Source of the DNA: Clostridiales bacterium | GTDB taxonomy: Bacteria; Bacillota; Clostridia; Oscillospirales; Acutalibacteraceae | Length of the DNA: 64,000 nt | Reading direction: 5' to 3' | NCBI GenBank assembly: GCA_012839185.1 | Contig: DUNU01000015.1 | Span: 1-64,000 of the forward strand | Shown here: piece by piece, positions 8,161-17,036 of the stretch | How positions within the stretch are numbered: the first letter of the stretch is position 1 | How the letters are laid out: every line of letters begins with the position of its first letter | Notes under the pieces: model-generated | What the model was told of the DNA's origin: nothing | Database searches by the model: none | What the model saw: the letters and a program-made list of their open reading frames with translations, nothing else | Made by a program: the position numbers and the translations under genes

Positions 8161-9795
8161 TCAGTAGCCTAAGGACAGAATTAAGTCCGCTATTTTATTG
8201 GTATGGTATTCACAGATTTTTTGAGTGGTTGCTTCTACCATAATACGAACAACGGGCTCAGTTCCGCTTTCACGGAGAAGAATTCTGCCGCTGTTTCCGA
8301 GTTCATCCTCTGTTTTCTTAACGGCTGCCAAAACTTTTTCATCTTTAACAACTGCCGTTTTGTTATTAACAGTAACATTTTTAATCGTTTGCGGGAACAT
8401 TTTAACGGGAGCGACCAATTCGGATAATTTCATTTTACTCTCGACCATGTATTCGGAAAGCATAATAGCGGTTAAAATACCGTCGCCGGTTGTTGCATAT
8501 TTTTTGATGATAATATGACCGCTTTGTTCTCCGCCGATTGATATATCATGTTCTGTCATTGCCTCGTGAACATATTTATCGCCGACAGTTGTCTGTATAC
8601 ACTCAATTCCTGCTTCTTCACAGGCTCTGAAGAAACCGAGATTTGACATAACGGTTGCAACAACACGATTGTTTTTTAACAGACCTCTCTTTTTAAGCAT
8701 ACCGGCAAGTGCAAAGATGATATGATCACCGTTTACGACATCGCCGTTTTCATCGACGGCAATACATCTGTCAGCATCTCCGTCAAAAGCAAAACCGACA
8801 TCACAATGATTGTCCCGAACATATTTAGAGAGGGTTGCAATATGTGTCGAGCCTGCTTTTGCGTTAATGTTAAGACCGTTTGGTTGGTTATTGATAACCG
8901 AAACATTTGCACCGAGTGCAGTAAAAACCGCACTTGCAATCATCCACGCCGAGCCGTTTGCACAGTCTAAAGCGATATTTAATTTTTTATATGAGTTAGC
9001 GGCAACAGAGATCAAATAACCGACATATCTGTTCCTGCCTGCGGAGAAATCGACAATTTTACCTATTTTTTCACGCTTTGCAAGAGGTAAATCATCGACA
9101 CAATCAAATAAACTCAAATCACCGTCAAGATATTTTTCGACGAGAGAAAGGGTATAATCGTCCATTTTCTCGCCGTATGCGTTGATAAGTTTAATTCCGT
9201 TATCATAAAATGGATTATGTGAAGCGGAAATCATTATTCCGCAGTCGAAATTATCCGTGCGAACGGCATAAGCAACGGACGGAGTTGTCGTTACATAAAG
9301 CATATATGCATCTGCACCGGATGAAGTCAAGCCTGCAGCAATCGCATTTTCAAACATATAGCAGGAGCGACGGGTGTCTTTTCCGATAACAATTTTAGGA
9401 TGATGATTCGGCTCTTTGTTTCCGACCAGATGAGATTGATAGTACCATCCTAAGAATCTTCCTATCTTAAAAGCGTGCATAGCGGTCAAATTCTCATTCG
9501 CTTCACCGCGAAAACCGTCTGTCCCGAAATATTTTAAGTTGTATTCAATATTTTCTTTCGGTCTGAATAACGGCTCAAAATATGTGGAAGAAAGCGGAAT
9601 ATCTTCGCGGAGAAGGTCATCCGTAGAAATGTTGAATAAGTCTGATATTTTTAATACGGTCATTAAGTCCGGTGCATTTTTGTCAGATTCCCATTTTGAT
9701 ACCGATTGACGAGAAACTCCCAATTTCTCTGCAAGTTGTTCTTGAGAAAATCTCGATGCAGAGCGTAACAATGAAATTTTTTCACCGAGCGTCAT
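8161..9795 (-). CDS. XRE-type HTH fused to phosphoglucosamine mutase (GlmM-like)
   Basis: A 544-residue fusion. Residues 1-65 form a Cro/cI-type helix-turn-helix: FSQEQLAEKLGVSRQSVSKW, then ISDLFNISTDDLL. After a short linker a complete alpha-D-phosphohexomutase follows, about 458 residues, the usual GlmM length. It contains GTDGFRGEAN (91-100), SASHNP with the phosphorylated Ser near 192, the metal loop DGDADRC, GEQSGH (a GlmM-type sugar loop) and RESGTEP. GlmM converts glucosamine-6-P to glucosamine-1-P for UDP-GlcNAc. ATG 9795 is chosen because GGAGG lies five bases upstream; a TTG at 9807 would overlap that site. The HTH suggests it also binds DNA and may report amino-sugar state, which is inference. 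Confidence 0.9.
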   Translation of the reverse strand: MTLGEKISLLRSASRFSQEQLAEKLGVSRQSVSKWESDKNAPDLMTVLKISDLFNISTDDLLREDIPLSSTYFEPLFRPKENIEYNLKYFGTDGFRGEANENLTAMHAFKIGRFLGWYYQSHLVGNKEPNHHPKIVIGKDTRRSCYMFENAIAAGLTSSGADAYMLYVTTTPSVAYAVRTDNFDCGIMISASHNPFYDNGIKLINAYGEKMDDYTLSLVEKYLDGDLSLFDCVDDLPLAKREKIGKIVDFSAGRNRYVGYLISVAANSYKKLNIALDCANGSAWMIASAVFTALGANVSVINNQPNGLNINAKAGSTHIATLSKYVRDNHCDVGFAFDGDADRCIAVDENGDVVNGDHIIFALAGMLKKRGLLKNNRVVATVMSNLGFFRACEEAGIECIQTTVGDKYVHEAMTEHDISIGGEQSGHIIIKKYATTGDGILTAIMLSEYMVESKMKLSELVAPVKMFPQTIKNVTVNNKTAVVKDEKVLAAVKKTEDELGNSGRILLRESGTEPVVRIMVEATTQKICEYHTNKIADLILSLGY

Positions 9796-9826
9796 AATTG
9801 CCTCCAAAGAAATAATTTATATAATA

Positions 9827-9854
9827 ATTATAACACTCAACACTAAAAAGTCAA
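9827..9854 (-). promoter_or_regulatory. Promoter of the HTH-GlmM gene
   Basis: On the minus strand, TTGACT (9854-9849), a 16-base spacer and TATAAT (9832-9827), about 30 bases before the start codon. Confidence 0.75.
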
Positions 9855-9879
9855 GCAATGAAAGTTTACAATGTAATGT

Positions 9880-9892
9880 CAACCACAGGTTG
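9880..9892. promoter_or_regulatory. Inverted repeat between divergent promoters
   Basis: CAACC-aca-GGTTG lies between the minus-strand HTH-GlmM promoter and the plus-strand PHP promoter. It is a possible operator, for instance for the HTH domain encoded next door. Based only on symmetry and position. Confidence 0.3.
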
Positions 9893-9932
9893 CGACAGTT
9901 GCTGTTTATAAAAACAACCAAATTTTTATTAC

Positions 9933-9961
9933 TTGACAATTTAGTAAAATAATTGTACAAT
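9933..9961 (+). promoter_or_regulatory. Strong promoter of the PHP gene, overlapping its first in-frame ATG
   Basis: TTGACA (9933-9938), 17 bases, TACAAT (9956-9961). The -10 covers the ATG at 9960. Transcription would therefore start around 9967-9969, at or next to the ATG at 9969. Confidence 0.8.
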
Positions 9962-9968
9962 GTGGGCT

Positions 9969-10631
9969 ATGAAATATAAATATGAATTACATTGTCACAC
10001 AAAAAATGTGAGTGCTTGCGGCAGAGTGCCTGCTGCCGAAATCGTTAAGATGTACAAAGATGCGGGCTATTCCGGAATTGTAATAACTGACCATTATTCT
10101 CCGATGACGTATGATATATCCCACATTGCTTGTCCGCAAAACGCAGTTGATTTTTATATCAGCGGTTATAAAGAAGCACTCAAATATGCCGATGAGAATT
10201 TCACGGTACTTTTGGGAATGGAACTGCGTTATTATGCTACCGCAAATGATTTTTTGGTATATGGTATAACCGAAGACTTTTTGCGGAATAACGGGAATTT
10301 AATGAAAAAATATCCCAAAAGATTTTATAAACTTGCAAAGGAAAATGATTTGATTGTCCTGCAAGCACATCCGTTTCGAACGGGTATGATAAGGATAAAT
10401 CCGAAATATTTGGACGGTGCAGAAGTGCATAACGGTAAAACATCAAAAGCAGCTAATGATAAAGCGGATAAATGGGTTGATGAAAATAATATGCAAATTA
10501 AGGTCAGCGGCAGTGATTTTCATCGAAAAAAACATTTGGCAAAAGGTGGAATCATTACAAAAGAGCCGATTAAAACAAATGATGATTTATTAAGAATACT
10601 GAAAAGCGGAGAATATGAGTTAATCAAGTAA
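9969..10631 (+). CDS. PHP-domain phosphoesterase
   Basis: A 220-residue metal-dependent PHP-fold protein. ELHCHT (HxH near residue 8) starts the metal site, GIVITDHYSP gives the next Asp-His, VLQAHPFR supplies a His in the middle, and VSGSDFHRKKH closes the site near the C terminus. This family includes histidinol phosphatases and various nucleotide or sugar phosphoesterases; the substrate is unknown. The in-frame ATG at 9960 lies inside the -10 box, so ATG 9969 is preferred. It has no Shine-Dalgarno sequence and would be at the very 5' end of the mRNA. Confidence 0.8.
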   Translation: MKYKYELHCHTKNVSACGRVPAAEIVKMYKDAGYSGIVITDHYSPMTYDISHIACPQNAVDFYISGYKEALKYADENFTVLLGMELRYYATANDFLVYGITEDFLRNNGNLMKKYPKRFYKLAKENDLIVLQAHPFRTGMIRINPKYLDGAEVHNGKTSKAANDKADKWVDENNMQIKVSGSDFHRKKHLAKGGIITKEPIKTNDDLLRILKSGEYELIK

Positions 10632-10660
10632 ACAGTTGGTATGAATACTGACTGTTTTTT
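10631..10660 (+). terminator. Terminator after the PHP gene
   Basis: AACAGT (10631-10636) pairs with ACTGTT (10651-10656), followed by T residues. Confidence 0.65.
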
Positions 10661-10670
10661 TAAATAGTGC

Positions 10671-10699
10671 TTGCAAGAATGTGAAAAATATTATATAAT
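10671..10699 (+). promoter_or_regulatory. Promoter of the GH3-methyltransferase operon
   Basis: TTGCAA (10671-10676), 17 bases, TATAAT (10694-10699), 30 bases before the GH3 start codon. Confidence 0.75.
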
Positions 10700-10728
10700 A
10701 ATGAAAACATTTAAGTGGAGGGGGTATC

Positions 10729-13125
10729 ATGAGAAAGTTTAAAAGGAAAATAGATAAATTTATTCAGCAAGTTTCCGATAAAATAACGGGCAGCGGTTTA
10801 ATGCAAGATGAAATTACTGCAGACGGACAAGATAAAGTTACAAAAGAAATGGCGGAATATGCTCGTTTGTTAGCCGCTGATGCTTGTGTTTTGCTTGAAA
10901 ATAACGGAGTATTGCCGATTAATCAGGATAATGAAATTGCAGTATTCGGCAGATGTCAATTTGATTGGTTTTATGTCGGCTATGGAAGTGGCGGAGATGT
11001 AAATCCTCCCTATTGTGTTAATCTGATTGAGGGATTAAATAATGCAGGTGTTTCGTTAAATCAAGATGTATTAAACGAATATCAGGATTGGCTCAGTAAA
11101 GATGAAAACAAGGCGAACCACGGCTGGTGGGGACATTGGCCGATGTGTCATCCTGAGATGCCGCTTGATAAGACGAAAGTTCAAAAAGTTGCAAAATCAT
11201 GTGATACTGCACTTGTTGTAATAGGACGAGCAGCGGGCGAGGACAGAGAAAACAATTTAATAAAAGGCAGTTATTATCTCACCGATGAAGAAAAAAACAT
11301 GCTTGAAACAGTAACTTCCGCTTTTAAGAATACTGTTGTAATTCTTAATATCGGCAGCATTTTTGATATGTCTTGGGTTAAGGAATATCCGAATATTTCA
11401 GCGGTTTTAATTGCTTGGCAAGGTGGTATGGAAAGCGGTAATGCCGTATGTGATGTGCTTACGGGCAAAATCTCTCCTTCGGGCAAACTTCCCGATACAA
11501 TCGCAAAGAATTATGAAGACTATCCTTCAAGTAAAGATTTCGGAGACAAGAAATTTAACAATTACACCGAAGATATATTTGTTGGTTATCGCTATTTCGA
11601 TACTTTTGCCAAGGACAAGGTTTTATATCCCTTCGGTTTCGGACTTTCATATACCCAATTTTCTTATGATAACTTTGAATTTGCCGAAAATAACGGGGAA
11701 TATAAGCTATTGATTGATGTTAAAAACACGGGAAATTTTGCGGGTAAAGAGTCGGTTTTGCTTTGGTGTAAACCACCTAAGGGGAATTTATGTAAGCCCG
11801 AAAAAGTGTTGATTGCATTTGCAAAAACAAAGACACTTGCACCAAATGAAAAAGAACAACTTGCAATTACTTTTGATAAGAAATCTCTTGCATCTTTTGA
11901 TGATATGGAGAAGACCGGCTATACCAACGCTTTTGTTCTTGAAAAGGGTAAATATTCATTTTTTGTCGGGGATGCTAAAGTTGCTTGTATTGATATTGAA
12001 AAAACGGAATGTATCGAACAATGTGAAAGTGTTTGCAATGTAAAAAATTCTTTTGACAGAAAAACCGCTTTTGGTACCGAAACCGTACCCGCAGGTAAGG
12101 TAAATCTAAGGCAGCGAATAATTGAGCGTATGCCTGCTGACGTTAAATTTACTGGCGATAAGGGATATAAACTTCAGGATGTTTCCGACAAGAAAATATC
12201 TTTGGATGATTTTGTTGCTCAGCTTGATGAAAAAGAACTTGAGGCATTGACACGTGGTGAAGGTGCTATGGGCAGTGCTTTGGGAACGGCGGGAAATGCG
12301 GGAGCTTTCGGCGGTATTCTTCCCTCTCTACGTGAAAAAGGCGTGTATCCTATCATAACTTGTGACGGACCTGCAGGAATAAGGCTTAAAAAGTATTGTG
12401 CTTTATTACCGAGCAGCACGGCTCTTGCATCAACTTTTGATACAAAATCGGTTGAAAAGTTATATGTCCAAGTCGGAATTGAAATGAACAAACATTCAGT
12501 CGACGTTCTTCTTGCTCCCGGAATGAATATTCACCGAAATCCTTTATGTGGGCGTAATTTTGAATATTTTTCCGAAGATCCCCTGCTTACGGGTAAGATG
12601 GCTGCTGCCGTAGTAAAAGGCGTGCAAAGTCAAGGCGTGTCTTGTTGTCCTAAACACTTTGCCTGTAACAACCAGGAAACTCGCAGAAATCGCCATGATT
12701 CAAGAGTTTCAGAGAGAGCACTTCGTGAAATTTATCTGCGTTGTTTCGAGATAGTCGTAAAAGAATCAAATCCGAATACTCTCATGACATCCTATAACAA
12801 AATCAACGGTGTCTGGTCGCATTATAACTATGATTTGGTAACAACCGTTCTTCGTAAAGAATGGGGATTTGACGGTGTAGTCGTTACAGACTGGTGGATG
12901 CAAAAGAGCAAAAGTCCGGAATTTAAGAAAATTAGTGATAATGCCTATCGTGTTCGTGCTCAGGTTGATGTTTTGATGCCCGGAAATATGGGCAGACTTG
13001 AAAAAGGTTATAAAAGTGACGGAACATTATTAAAGACACTTGATAAACCTGATGGTATAACTCACGCTGAACTTGTTCGTACAGCGAAAAATGTTCTCGG
13101 TTTAATATTAAAAACTCGTTATTAA
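10729..13125 (+). CDS. GH3 beta-glycosidase with inverted domain order
   Basis: A 798-residue GH3 enzyme in which the usual C-terminal half comes first. Residues about 40-260 hold the (alpha/beta)6 sandwich with LLAADACVLLENNGVLPI and GRAAGEDREN, whose Glu is the probable acid/base. A fibronectin III-like domain follows (about 310-425). The barrel domain is last (about 480-798), with CDGPAGIR, KHFACNNQE and GVVVTDWWM, whose Asp is the nucleophile. This C-to-N arrangement is known from ruminococcal and Butyrivibrio beta-glucosidases. No signal peptide is seen, so it is likely cytoplasmic and acts on imported oligosaccharides. GGAGGGGG precedes the ATG. Confidence 0.92.
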   Translation: MRKFKRKIDKFIQQVSDKITGSGLMQDEITADGQDKVTKEMAEYARLLAADACVLLENNGVLPINQDNEIAVFGRCQFDWFYVGYGSGGDVNPPYCVNLIEGLNNAGVSLNQDVLNEYQDWLSKDENKANHGWWGHWPMCHPEMPLDKTKVQKVAKSCDTALVVIGRAAGEDRENNLIKGSYYLTDEEKNMLETVTSAFKNTVVILNIGSIFDMSWVKEYPNISAVLIAWQGGMESGNAVCDVLTGKISPSGKLPDTIAKNYEDYPSSKDFGDKKFNNYTEDIFVGYRYFDTFAKDKVLYPFGFGLSYTQFSYDNFEFAENNGEYKLLIDVKNTGNFAGKESVLLWCKPPKGNLCKPEKVLIAFAKTKTLAPNEKEQLAITFDKKSLASFDDMEKTGYTNAFVLEKGKYSFFVGDAKVACIDIEKTECIEQCESVCNVKNSFDRKTAFGTETVPAGKVNLRQRIIERMPADVKFTGDKGYKLQDVSDKKISLDDFVAQLDEKELEALTRGEGAMGSALGTAGNAGAFGGILPSLREKGVYPIITCDGPAGIRLKKYCALLPSSTALASTFDTKSVEKLYVQVGIEMNKHSVDVLLAPGMNIHRNPLCGRNFEYFSEDPLLTGKMAAAVVKGVQSQGVSCCPKHFACNNQETRRNRHDSRVSERALREIYLRCFEIVVKESNPNTLMTSYNKINGVWSHYNYDLVTTVLRKEWGFDGVVVTDWWMQKSKSPEFKKISDNAYRVRAQVDVLMPGNMGRLEKGYKSDGTLLKTLDKPDGITHAELVRTAKNVLGLILKTRY

Positions 13126-13152
13126 GCAGAAAAATAATAATGTAGGTGTGTT

Positions 13153-14268
13153 ATGACAAATCGTGAAAGAACAATGAACATCCTTCATTTTAAGGATGCG
13201 GACAGAATGCCGGCAGTCCATTTCGGTTATTGGGGTGAACTTCTTGTTGAGTGGGCTGAGCAGGGTAAAATTCCTCATCATTTAGCGGAAAGAAATTATG
13301 ACGGAAGCGACAAGGACAGAGAGCTTGATAAGCTTATCGGCTGGGACTTCAACTGGTCAAGAACAGCAGGGGCAAACATTGATTTATCACCGGGTTTTGA
13401 GCATAAGGTGCTTGAAACTTTGCCTGACGGCTCTCAGAGAGTACAAACGTGGACGGGTGCCATCGAAAGAGTAACTCCCGGAGTTGTCTCCATCCCTTCG
13501 GAAGATGATTATCTGTTAAAAGACCGTTCTGCATTTGAAGAATTATATTTACCTAAAATGCAATATTTTGAAGACCGTGTCAATGTCGGATATTTCAAAT
13601 CCCTTAATGACAAAAGAGATTGGGATTTGCCTTTGGGTATATTTCTCGGCAGTGTTATTGGTAAGATACGCGATATGTGCACGGTAACAGGCATGAGTTA
13701 TTTAATTTACGATGAGGATGAAGAACTTTTTGCCGATATAGTAAATGCATATGCGGATATGCAATATAAGTGTATAAAACAAATTTTGGAGACCGATGCA
13801 AAATTTGATTTCGGACATTTCTGGGAAGATATTTGCTATAAAAACGGTCCTTTGATTTCTCCCGAATTATTTGATGAACTTACCGCTGAGCACTACAAAA
13901 GACGCACCGATTTATGCAAAGAATACGGGATTGATATTGTCTCTCTTGACTGTGACGGTGTGGTTGAAAAACTCCTTCCGACTTGGGTAAATAATGGTGT
14001 GAACACAATGTTCCCGATAGAAATTGGTGTTTGGGGCGATCAATTTTATCCCGCCCGACAGAAATTCGGTAATAAGGTATTGGGTGTCGGCGGTATGGAT
14101 AAAACTGCATTCAGGCGTGATAAAGCGGCGGTTGATGCGGAATTGGAGAGAATGAAAAGACTTGCTTCCGAAGGTGGTTTTATTCCTTGTCCCGATCATC
14201 GACTTATGCCCGGTTCAAAGTTTGAACTTGTACAATATTATGCAGAGGAGGTTAAGAAATGTCTGTAA
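13153..14268 (+). CDS. Uroporphyrinogen decarboxylase-fold methyltransferase
   Basis: A 371-residue URO-D superfamily protein of the MtaA/methyltransferase type rather than true HemE. It begins NRERTMNILHFKDADRMP, a typical opening of these proteins, and carries GHFWEDICYKNGPLISPELF and VGGMDKTAFRRD. The last two are typical of corrinoid-dependent methyltransferases; the conserved decarboxylase Arg/Asp pattern of HemE is not seen. It overlaps the next gene, which encodes a corrinoid protein, by ten bases. The pair probably moves a methyl group to or from the cobalt centre. The methyl donor, perhaps an O-methylated sugar or aromatic, is unknown. Confidence 0.8.
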   Translation: MTNRERTMNILHFKDADRMPAVHFGYWGELLVEWAEQGKIPHHLAERNYDGSDKDRELDKLIGWDFNWSRTAGANIDLSPGFEHKVLETLPDGSQRVQTWTGAIERVTPGVVSIPSEDDYLLKDRSAFEELYLPKMQYFEDRVNVGYFKSLNDKRDWDLPLGIFLGSVIGKIRDMCTVTGMSYLIYDEDEELFADIVNAYADMQYKCIKQILETDAKFDFGHFWEDICYKNGPLISPELFDELTAEHYKRRTDLCKEYGIDIVSLDCDGVVEKLLPTWVNNGVNTMFPIEIGVWGDQFYPARQKFGNKVLGVGGMDKTAFRRDKAAVDAELERMKRLASEGGFIPCPDHRLMPGSKFELVQYYAEEVKKCL

Positions 14269-14894
14269 TCAATGAAATATATTCCATGATGCAAAAAGGT
14301 CGCTCAAAAGCGGTTAAGGAACTTATACAAAACGCACTTTCGCAGGGAATAACAGCGGAAGAGATACTTAACGATGCTCTGCTTGCAAGCATGGATGAAG
14401 TCGGTGAAAAATTCAAAAGCGGAGAAGCATATATCCCCGAAGTTCTTGTTTGTGCAAGAGCAATGAACGCAGGTCTTGAAGTGCTGAAACCTCTTTTAAG
14501 TGGTGAGCAAACAAAATGTCCCGGAAAAGTTTGCATAGGCACTGTCCGTGGCGATATTCACGATATTGGCAAGAATTTGGTTAAAATTATGCTTGAAGGC
14601 AAAGGCTTTGAAGTTATCGATTTGGGAACAAATGTTGAGCCTGAAACTTTTGTAAATACGGCGAAAGAGGAAAAATGTGATATTATCTGTCTTTCTGCCT
14701 TGCTTACAACTACGCGAGATGAAATGAAAATTGTTATTGATGAAGTTAAGAATGCTGGTATTCGTGATAAAGTAAAAATTCTTATCGGCGGAGCACCTAT
14801 TACCGAAGAATTTGCTAAAGAAATCGGTGCAGATGCTTATACTCCTGACGCTGCATCCGCCGCTGATTGTGCATTAAAAATGTGTACTGAATAA
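14259..14894 (+). CDS. Corrinoid (B12)-binding methyltransferase protein
   Basis: A 211-residue two-domain corrinoid protein of the MtaC/MtbC type. The helical cap spans about residues 1-85 with LNDALLASMDEVGEKF and YIPEVLVCARAMN. The Rossmann-like B12 domain has GDIHDIGKN, the D-x-H-x-x-G motif whose His is the lower cobalt ligand. ICLSALLTTT and ILIGGAP are the other cofactor-binding loops. AGAGGAGGT seven bases before ATG 14259 lies within the end of the upstream methyltransferase gene. No reductive activator of the corrinoid (RamA-like) is in this window. Confidence 0.92.
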   Translation: MSVINEIYSMMQKGRSKAVKELIQNALSQGITAEEILNDALLASMDEVGEKFKSGEAYIPEVLVCARAMNAGLEVLKPLLSGEQTKCPGKVCIGTVRGDIHDIGKNLVKIMLEGKGFEVIDLGTNVEPETFVNTAKEEKCDIICLSALLTTTRDEMKIVIDEVKNAGIRDKVKILIGGAPITEEFAKEIGADAYTPDAASAADCALKMCTE

Positions 14895-14904
14895 TCGGGA
14901 TAAA

Positions 14905-14942
14905 AAAGAGACCTGTAATGAAAATCTTGCAGGTTTCTTTAA
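14905..14942. terminator. Bidirectional terminator
   Basis: ACCTGTAA (14911-14918) pairs with TTGCAGGT (14927-14934). T-rich flanks lie on both strands, between the convergent corrinoid and ComEA-like genes. Confidence 0.75.
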
Positions 14943-14965
14943 TTATCATAATGTTTGGAGAGTTA

Positions 14966-15595
14966 TTAAACACTAATCAGATCCTTAATTTTTTCAAAGG
15001 TTTTTTCGCCGATACCGCTTACTTTCGTAATGTCTTCAATCGTTTCAAAATTGCCGTTTTCGTTTCGATAATCAATAATTGCTTGAGATTTCACTTCTCC
15101 AATTCCGGGTAGGCTCATAAGGCTTTGTTTGTCTGCTGTATTTATATTTATTTTTCCGTTTTCGTCCGTAACAGGCTCAAAAGCCGTTGCTTGCGGATAA
15201 GTGAAAACAGGCTCGGTTTCAGTCGTTGGTGACGTAGTAGGCGGTACAGTAACAATAATGGCATCACGACCGTCAATTTGTGTAGTTGTTTGATTGTCAA
15301 TAAATATCACTGTAGTTTCTTGCGTTACTGTCGCTAAAACAGTTGTATTTGTTTCTGTTAATTCAGTTAAATCTGTTTGTGTTTCAGTAATTACTTGTGA
15401 GATGTCTTGATATACCGTTTGTTGATAAATTGTTGTATCATTTACAAAACTGATTTCCGGTACAAATTCAGTCAGAGTTTCGGTTGTGGTATTCCCGATT
15501 AATTCATCTTTAATAAGATAAGCAGAAAAACCACCGACAACGAGAACCACTGCCACAGAAATTATTGCGATTAGTATTTTTGTAAAGTTGTCCAT
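14966..15595 (-). CDS. comEA: ComEA-like helix-hairpin-helix DNA-binding protein
   Basis: A 209-residue membrane-anchored protein. Residues 6-27 (KILIAIISVAVVLVVGGFSA) form a single membrane anchor. A long Thr-rich, low-complexity stretch (about 35-125) probably spans the wall. The C-terminal 65 residues carry two HhH motifs, INTADKQSLMSLPGIGEVKS and ITKVSGIGEKTFEKI. This layout matches ComEA, the surface DNA receptor for natural transformation. No ComEC or ComEB lies next to it, so the role in uptake is inferred from family. GGTGATGTT precedes the ATG. Confidence 0.82.
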   Translation of the reverse strand: MDNFTKILIAIISVAVVLVVGGFSAYLIKDELIGNTTTETLTEFVPEISFVNDTTIYQQTVYQDISQVITETQTDLTELTETNTTVLATVTQETTVIFIDNQTTTQIDGRDAIIVTVPPTTSPTTETEPVFTYPQATAFEPVTDENGKININTADKQSLMSLPGIGEVKSQAIIDYRNENGNFETIEDITKVSGIGEKTFEKIKDLISV

Positions 15596-15688
15596 AACAT
15601 CACCGGTATTATAATATCACAAGTTGAAAATAAATTCAAGAAAAATATTGTGCATACATACAAAAATATCAAATTCAAAGAAAACAAC

Positions 15689-15717
15689 TTGAAAATAATG
15701 CAAAAATGAAGTAAAAT
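15689..15717 (+). promoter_or_regulatory. Promoter of gap
   Basis: TTGAAA (15689-15694), 17 bases, TAAAAT (15712-15717), about 34 bases before the gap start codon. Confidence 0.7.
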
Positions 15718-15750
15718 ATATAGGTAATTTGATTACGGAGGAATCTAAAT

Positions 15751-16788
15751 ATGTCAGTTAAAGTTGCAATTAACGGCTTCGGTCGTATCGGTCGTCTCGC
15801 TTTCCGTCAGATGTTTGACGCTCCGGGTTATGAAATCGTTGCTATCAATGATCTCACAAAGCCTTCAATGCTCGCTCATCTTCTAAAGTATGATACCGCA
15901 CAGGGCGGTTACTGCGGAACAATCGGCGAAGGACTTCATACAGTATCTGCTGATGATGAAGCAGGCACAATTACCGTAGACGGCAAAACCCTCAACATTT
16001 ATGCAGAAAAAGATGCTAATGATTGTCCTTGGGGCAAACACAATGTTGATGTAGTTCTTGAATGTACAGGTTTTTATTGTTCAAAGGAAAAGAGCATGGC
16101 TCACATCAACGCTGGTGCTAAGAAAGTTGTCATCTCTGCTCCCGCAGGCAATGACCTTCCCACCATCGTTTTCTCCGTTAATGAGGATATTCTTACAGCT
16201 GATGACAATATTATATCTGCTGCTTCCTGCACAACCAACTGTCTCGCTCCCATGGCTAAGGCACTCAACGATTATGCTCCCATTCAGAACGGCATTATGA
16301 GCACAATCCATGCTTATACAGGCGATCAGATGATTCTTGACGGTCCTCACAGAAAGGGCGACCTTCGTCGTGCTCGTGCAGGTGCTGCCAACATCGTTCC
16401 CAACAGCACAGGTGCTGCAAAAGCTATCGGTCTTGTTATTCCCGAACTTAACGGTAAACTCATCGGTTCTGCTCAGCGTGTTCCCGTTGTTACCGGTTCC
16501 ACAACCATTCTTACCGCTGTTGTCAAGGGCAACGACATCACCAAGGAAGGCATCAATGCTGCCATGAAGGCTGTTGCATGTGAATCCTACGGTTATAATG
16601 AAGATCCTATAGTTTCTTCCGATGTTATCGGTATGACTTATGGCTCTCTCTTTGATGCTACTCAGACTATGGTTGCCAAGATTGCTGACGATCTCTATCA
16701 GGTTCAGGTTGTTGCTTGGTATGACAACGAAAACAGTTATACAAGCCAGATGGTTCGTACAATCAAATATTTCGCAGAAATCGGTTAA
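15751..16788 (+). CDS. gap: Glyceraldehyde-3-phosphate dehydrogenase, type I
   Basis: A 345-residue [18 protein letters not shown] is the NAD-binding motif, [12 protein letters not shown] carries the catalytic Cys, and [11 protein letters not shown] the partner His. [17 protein letters not shown] is the phosphate-binding stretch and [11 protein letters not shown] the C-terminal motif. The central glycolytic reaction is oxidation of glyceraldehyde-3-P to 1,3-bisphosphoglycerate with NAD. GGAGG lies upstream of the ATG. Codons end in C more often than in neighbouring genes, typical of high expression. It forms a single-gene unit between its own promoter and terminator. Confidence 0.98.
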   Translation: MSVKVAINGFGRIGRLAFRQMFDAPGYEIVAINDLTKPSMLAHLLKYDTAQGGYCGTIGEGLHTVSADDEAGTITVDGKTLNIYAEKDANDCPWGKHNVDVVLECTGFYCSKEKSMAHINAGAKKVVISAPAGNDLPTIVFSVNEDILTADDNIISAASCTTNCLAPMAKALNDYAPIQNGIMSTIHAYTGDQMILDGPHRKGDLRRARAGAANIVPNSTGAAKAIGLVIPELNGKLIGSAQRVPVVTGSTTILTAVVKGNDITKEGINAAMKAVACESYGYNEDPIVSSDVIGMTYGSLFDATQTMVAKIADDLYQVQVVAWYDNENSYTSQMVRTIKYFAEIG

Positions 16789-16803
16789 TCTTTGATTTAT
16801 AAA

Positions 16804-16830
16804 AGCTCTCGTTTTTCGGGAGTTTTTATT
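16804..16830 (+). terminator. Terminator of gap
   Basis: The stem CTCTCG/CGGGAG around a T-loop is followed by a T-run. Confidence 0.85.
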
Positions 16831-16964
16831 GTTTTTTGAAAGTCTTTGCGTATTCAAAAGTTTTATTTTGATTTGCTTGAAGTGTTCAAAAAACGTTGTA
16901 ACCCTTTAAAACTTAAAGATTCAATCAAACTGCTCATTCTGCCCATCAAATATTTAAATAACAC

Positions 16965-16993
16965 TTGATATTTTTCGAGTAATACTGTATAAT
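16965..16993 (+). promoter_or_regulatory. Promoter of the SDR gene
   Basis: TTGATA (16965-16970), 17 bases, TATAAT (16988-16993), then AGGAGG before the start codon. Confidence 0.8.
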
Positions 16994-17036
16994 AAATATA
17001 GTGCTGTTTTAGCATTATATTTAGGAGGTATAATCT

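Noticed and set aside
13153-14268. HemE, uroporphyrinogen decarboxylase of haem synthesis
   Set aside because: No other haem genes are nearby, the corrinoid protein overlaps it, and the N-terminal motif is of the methyltransferase group.
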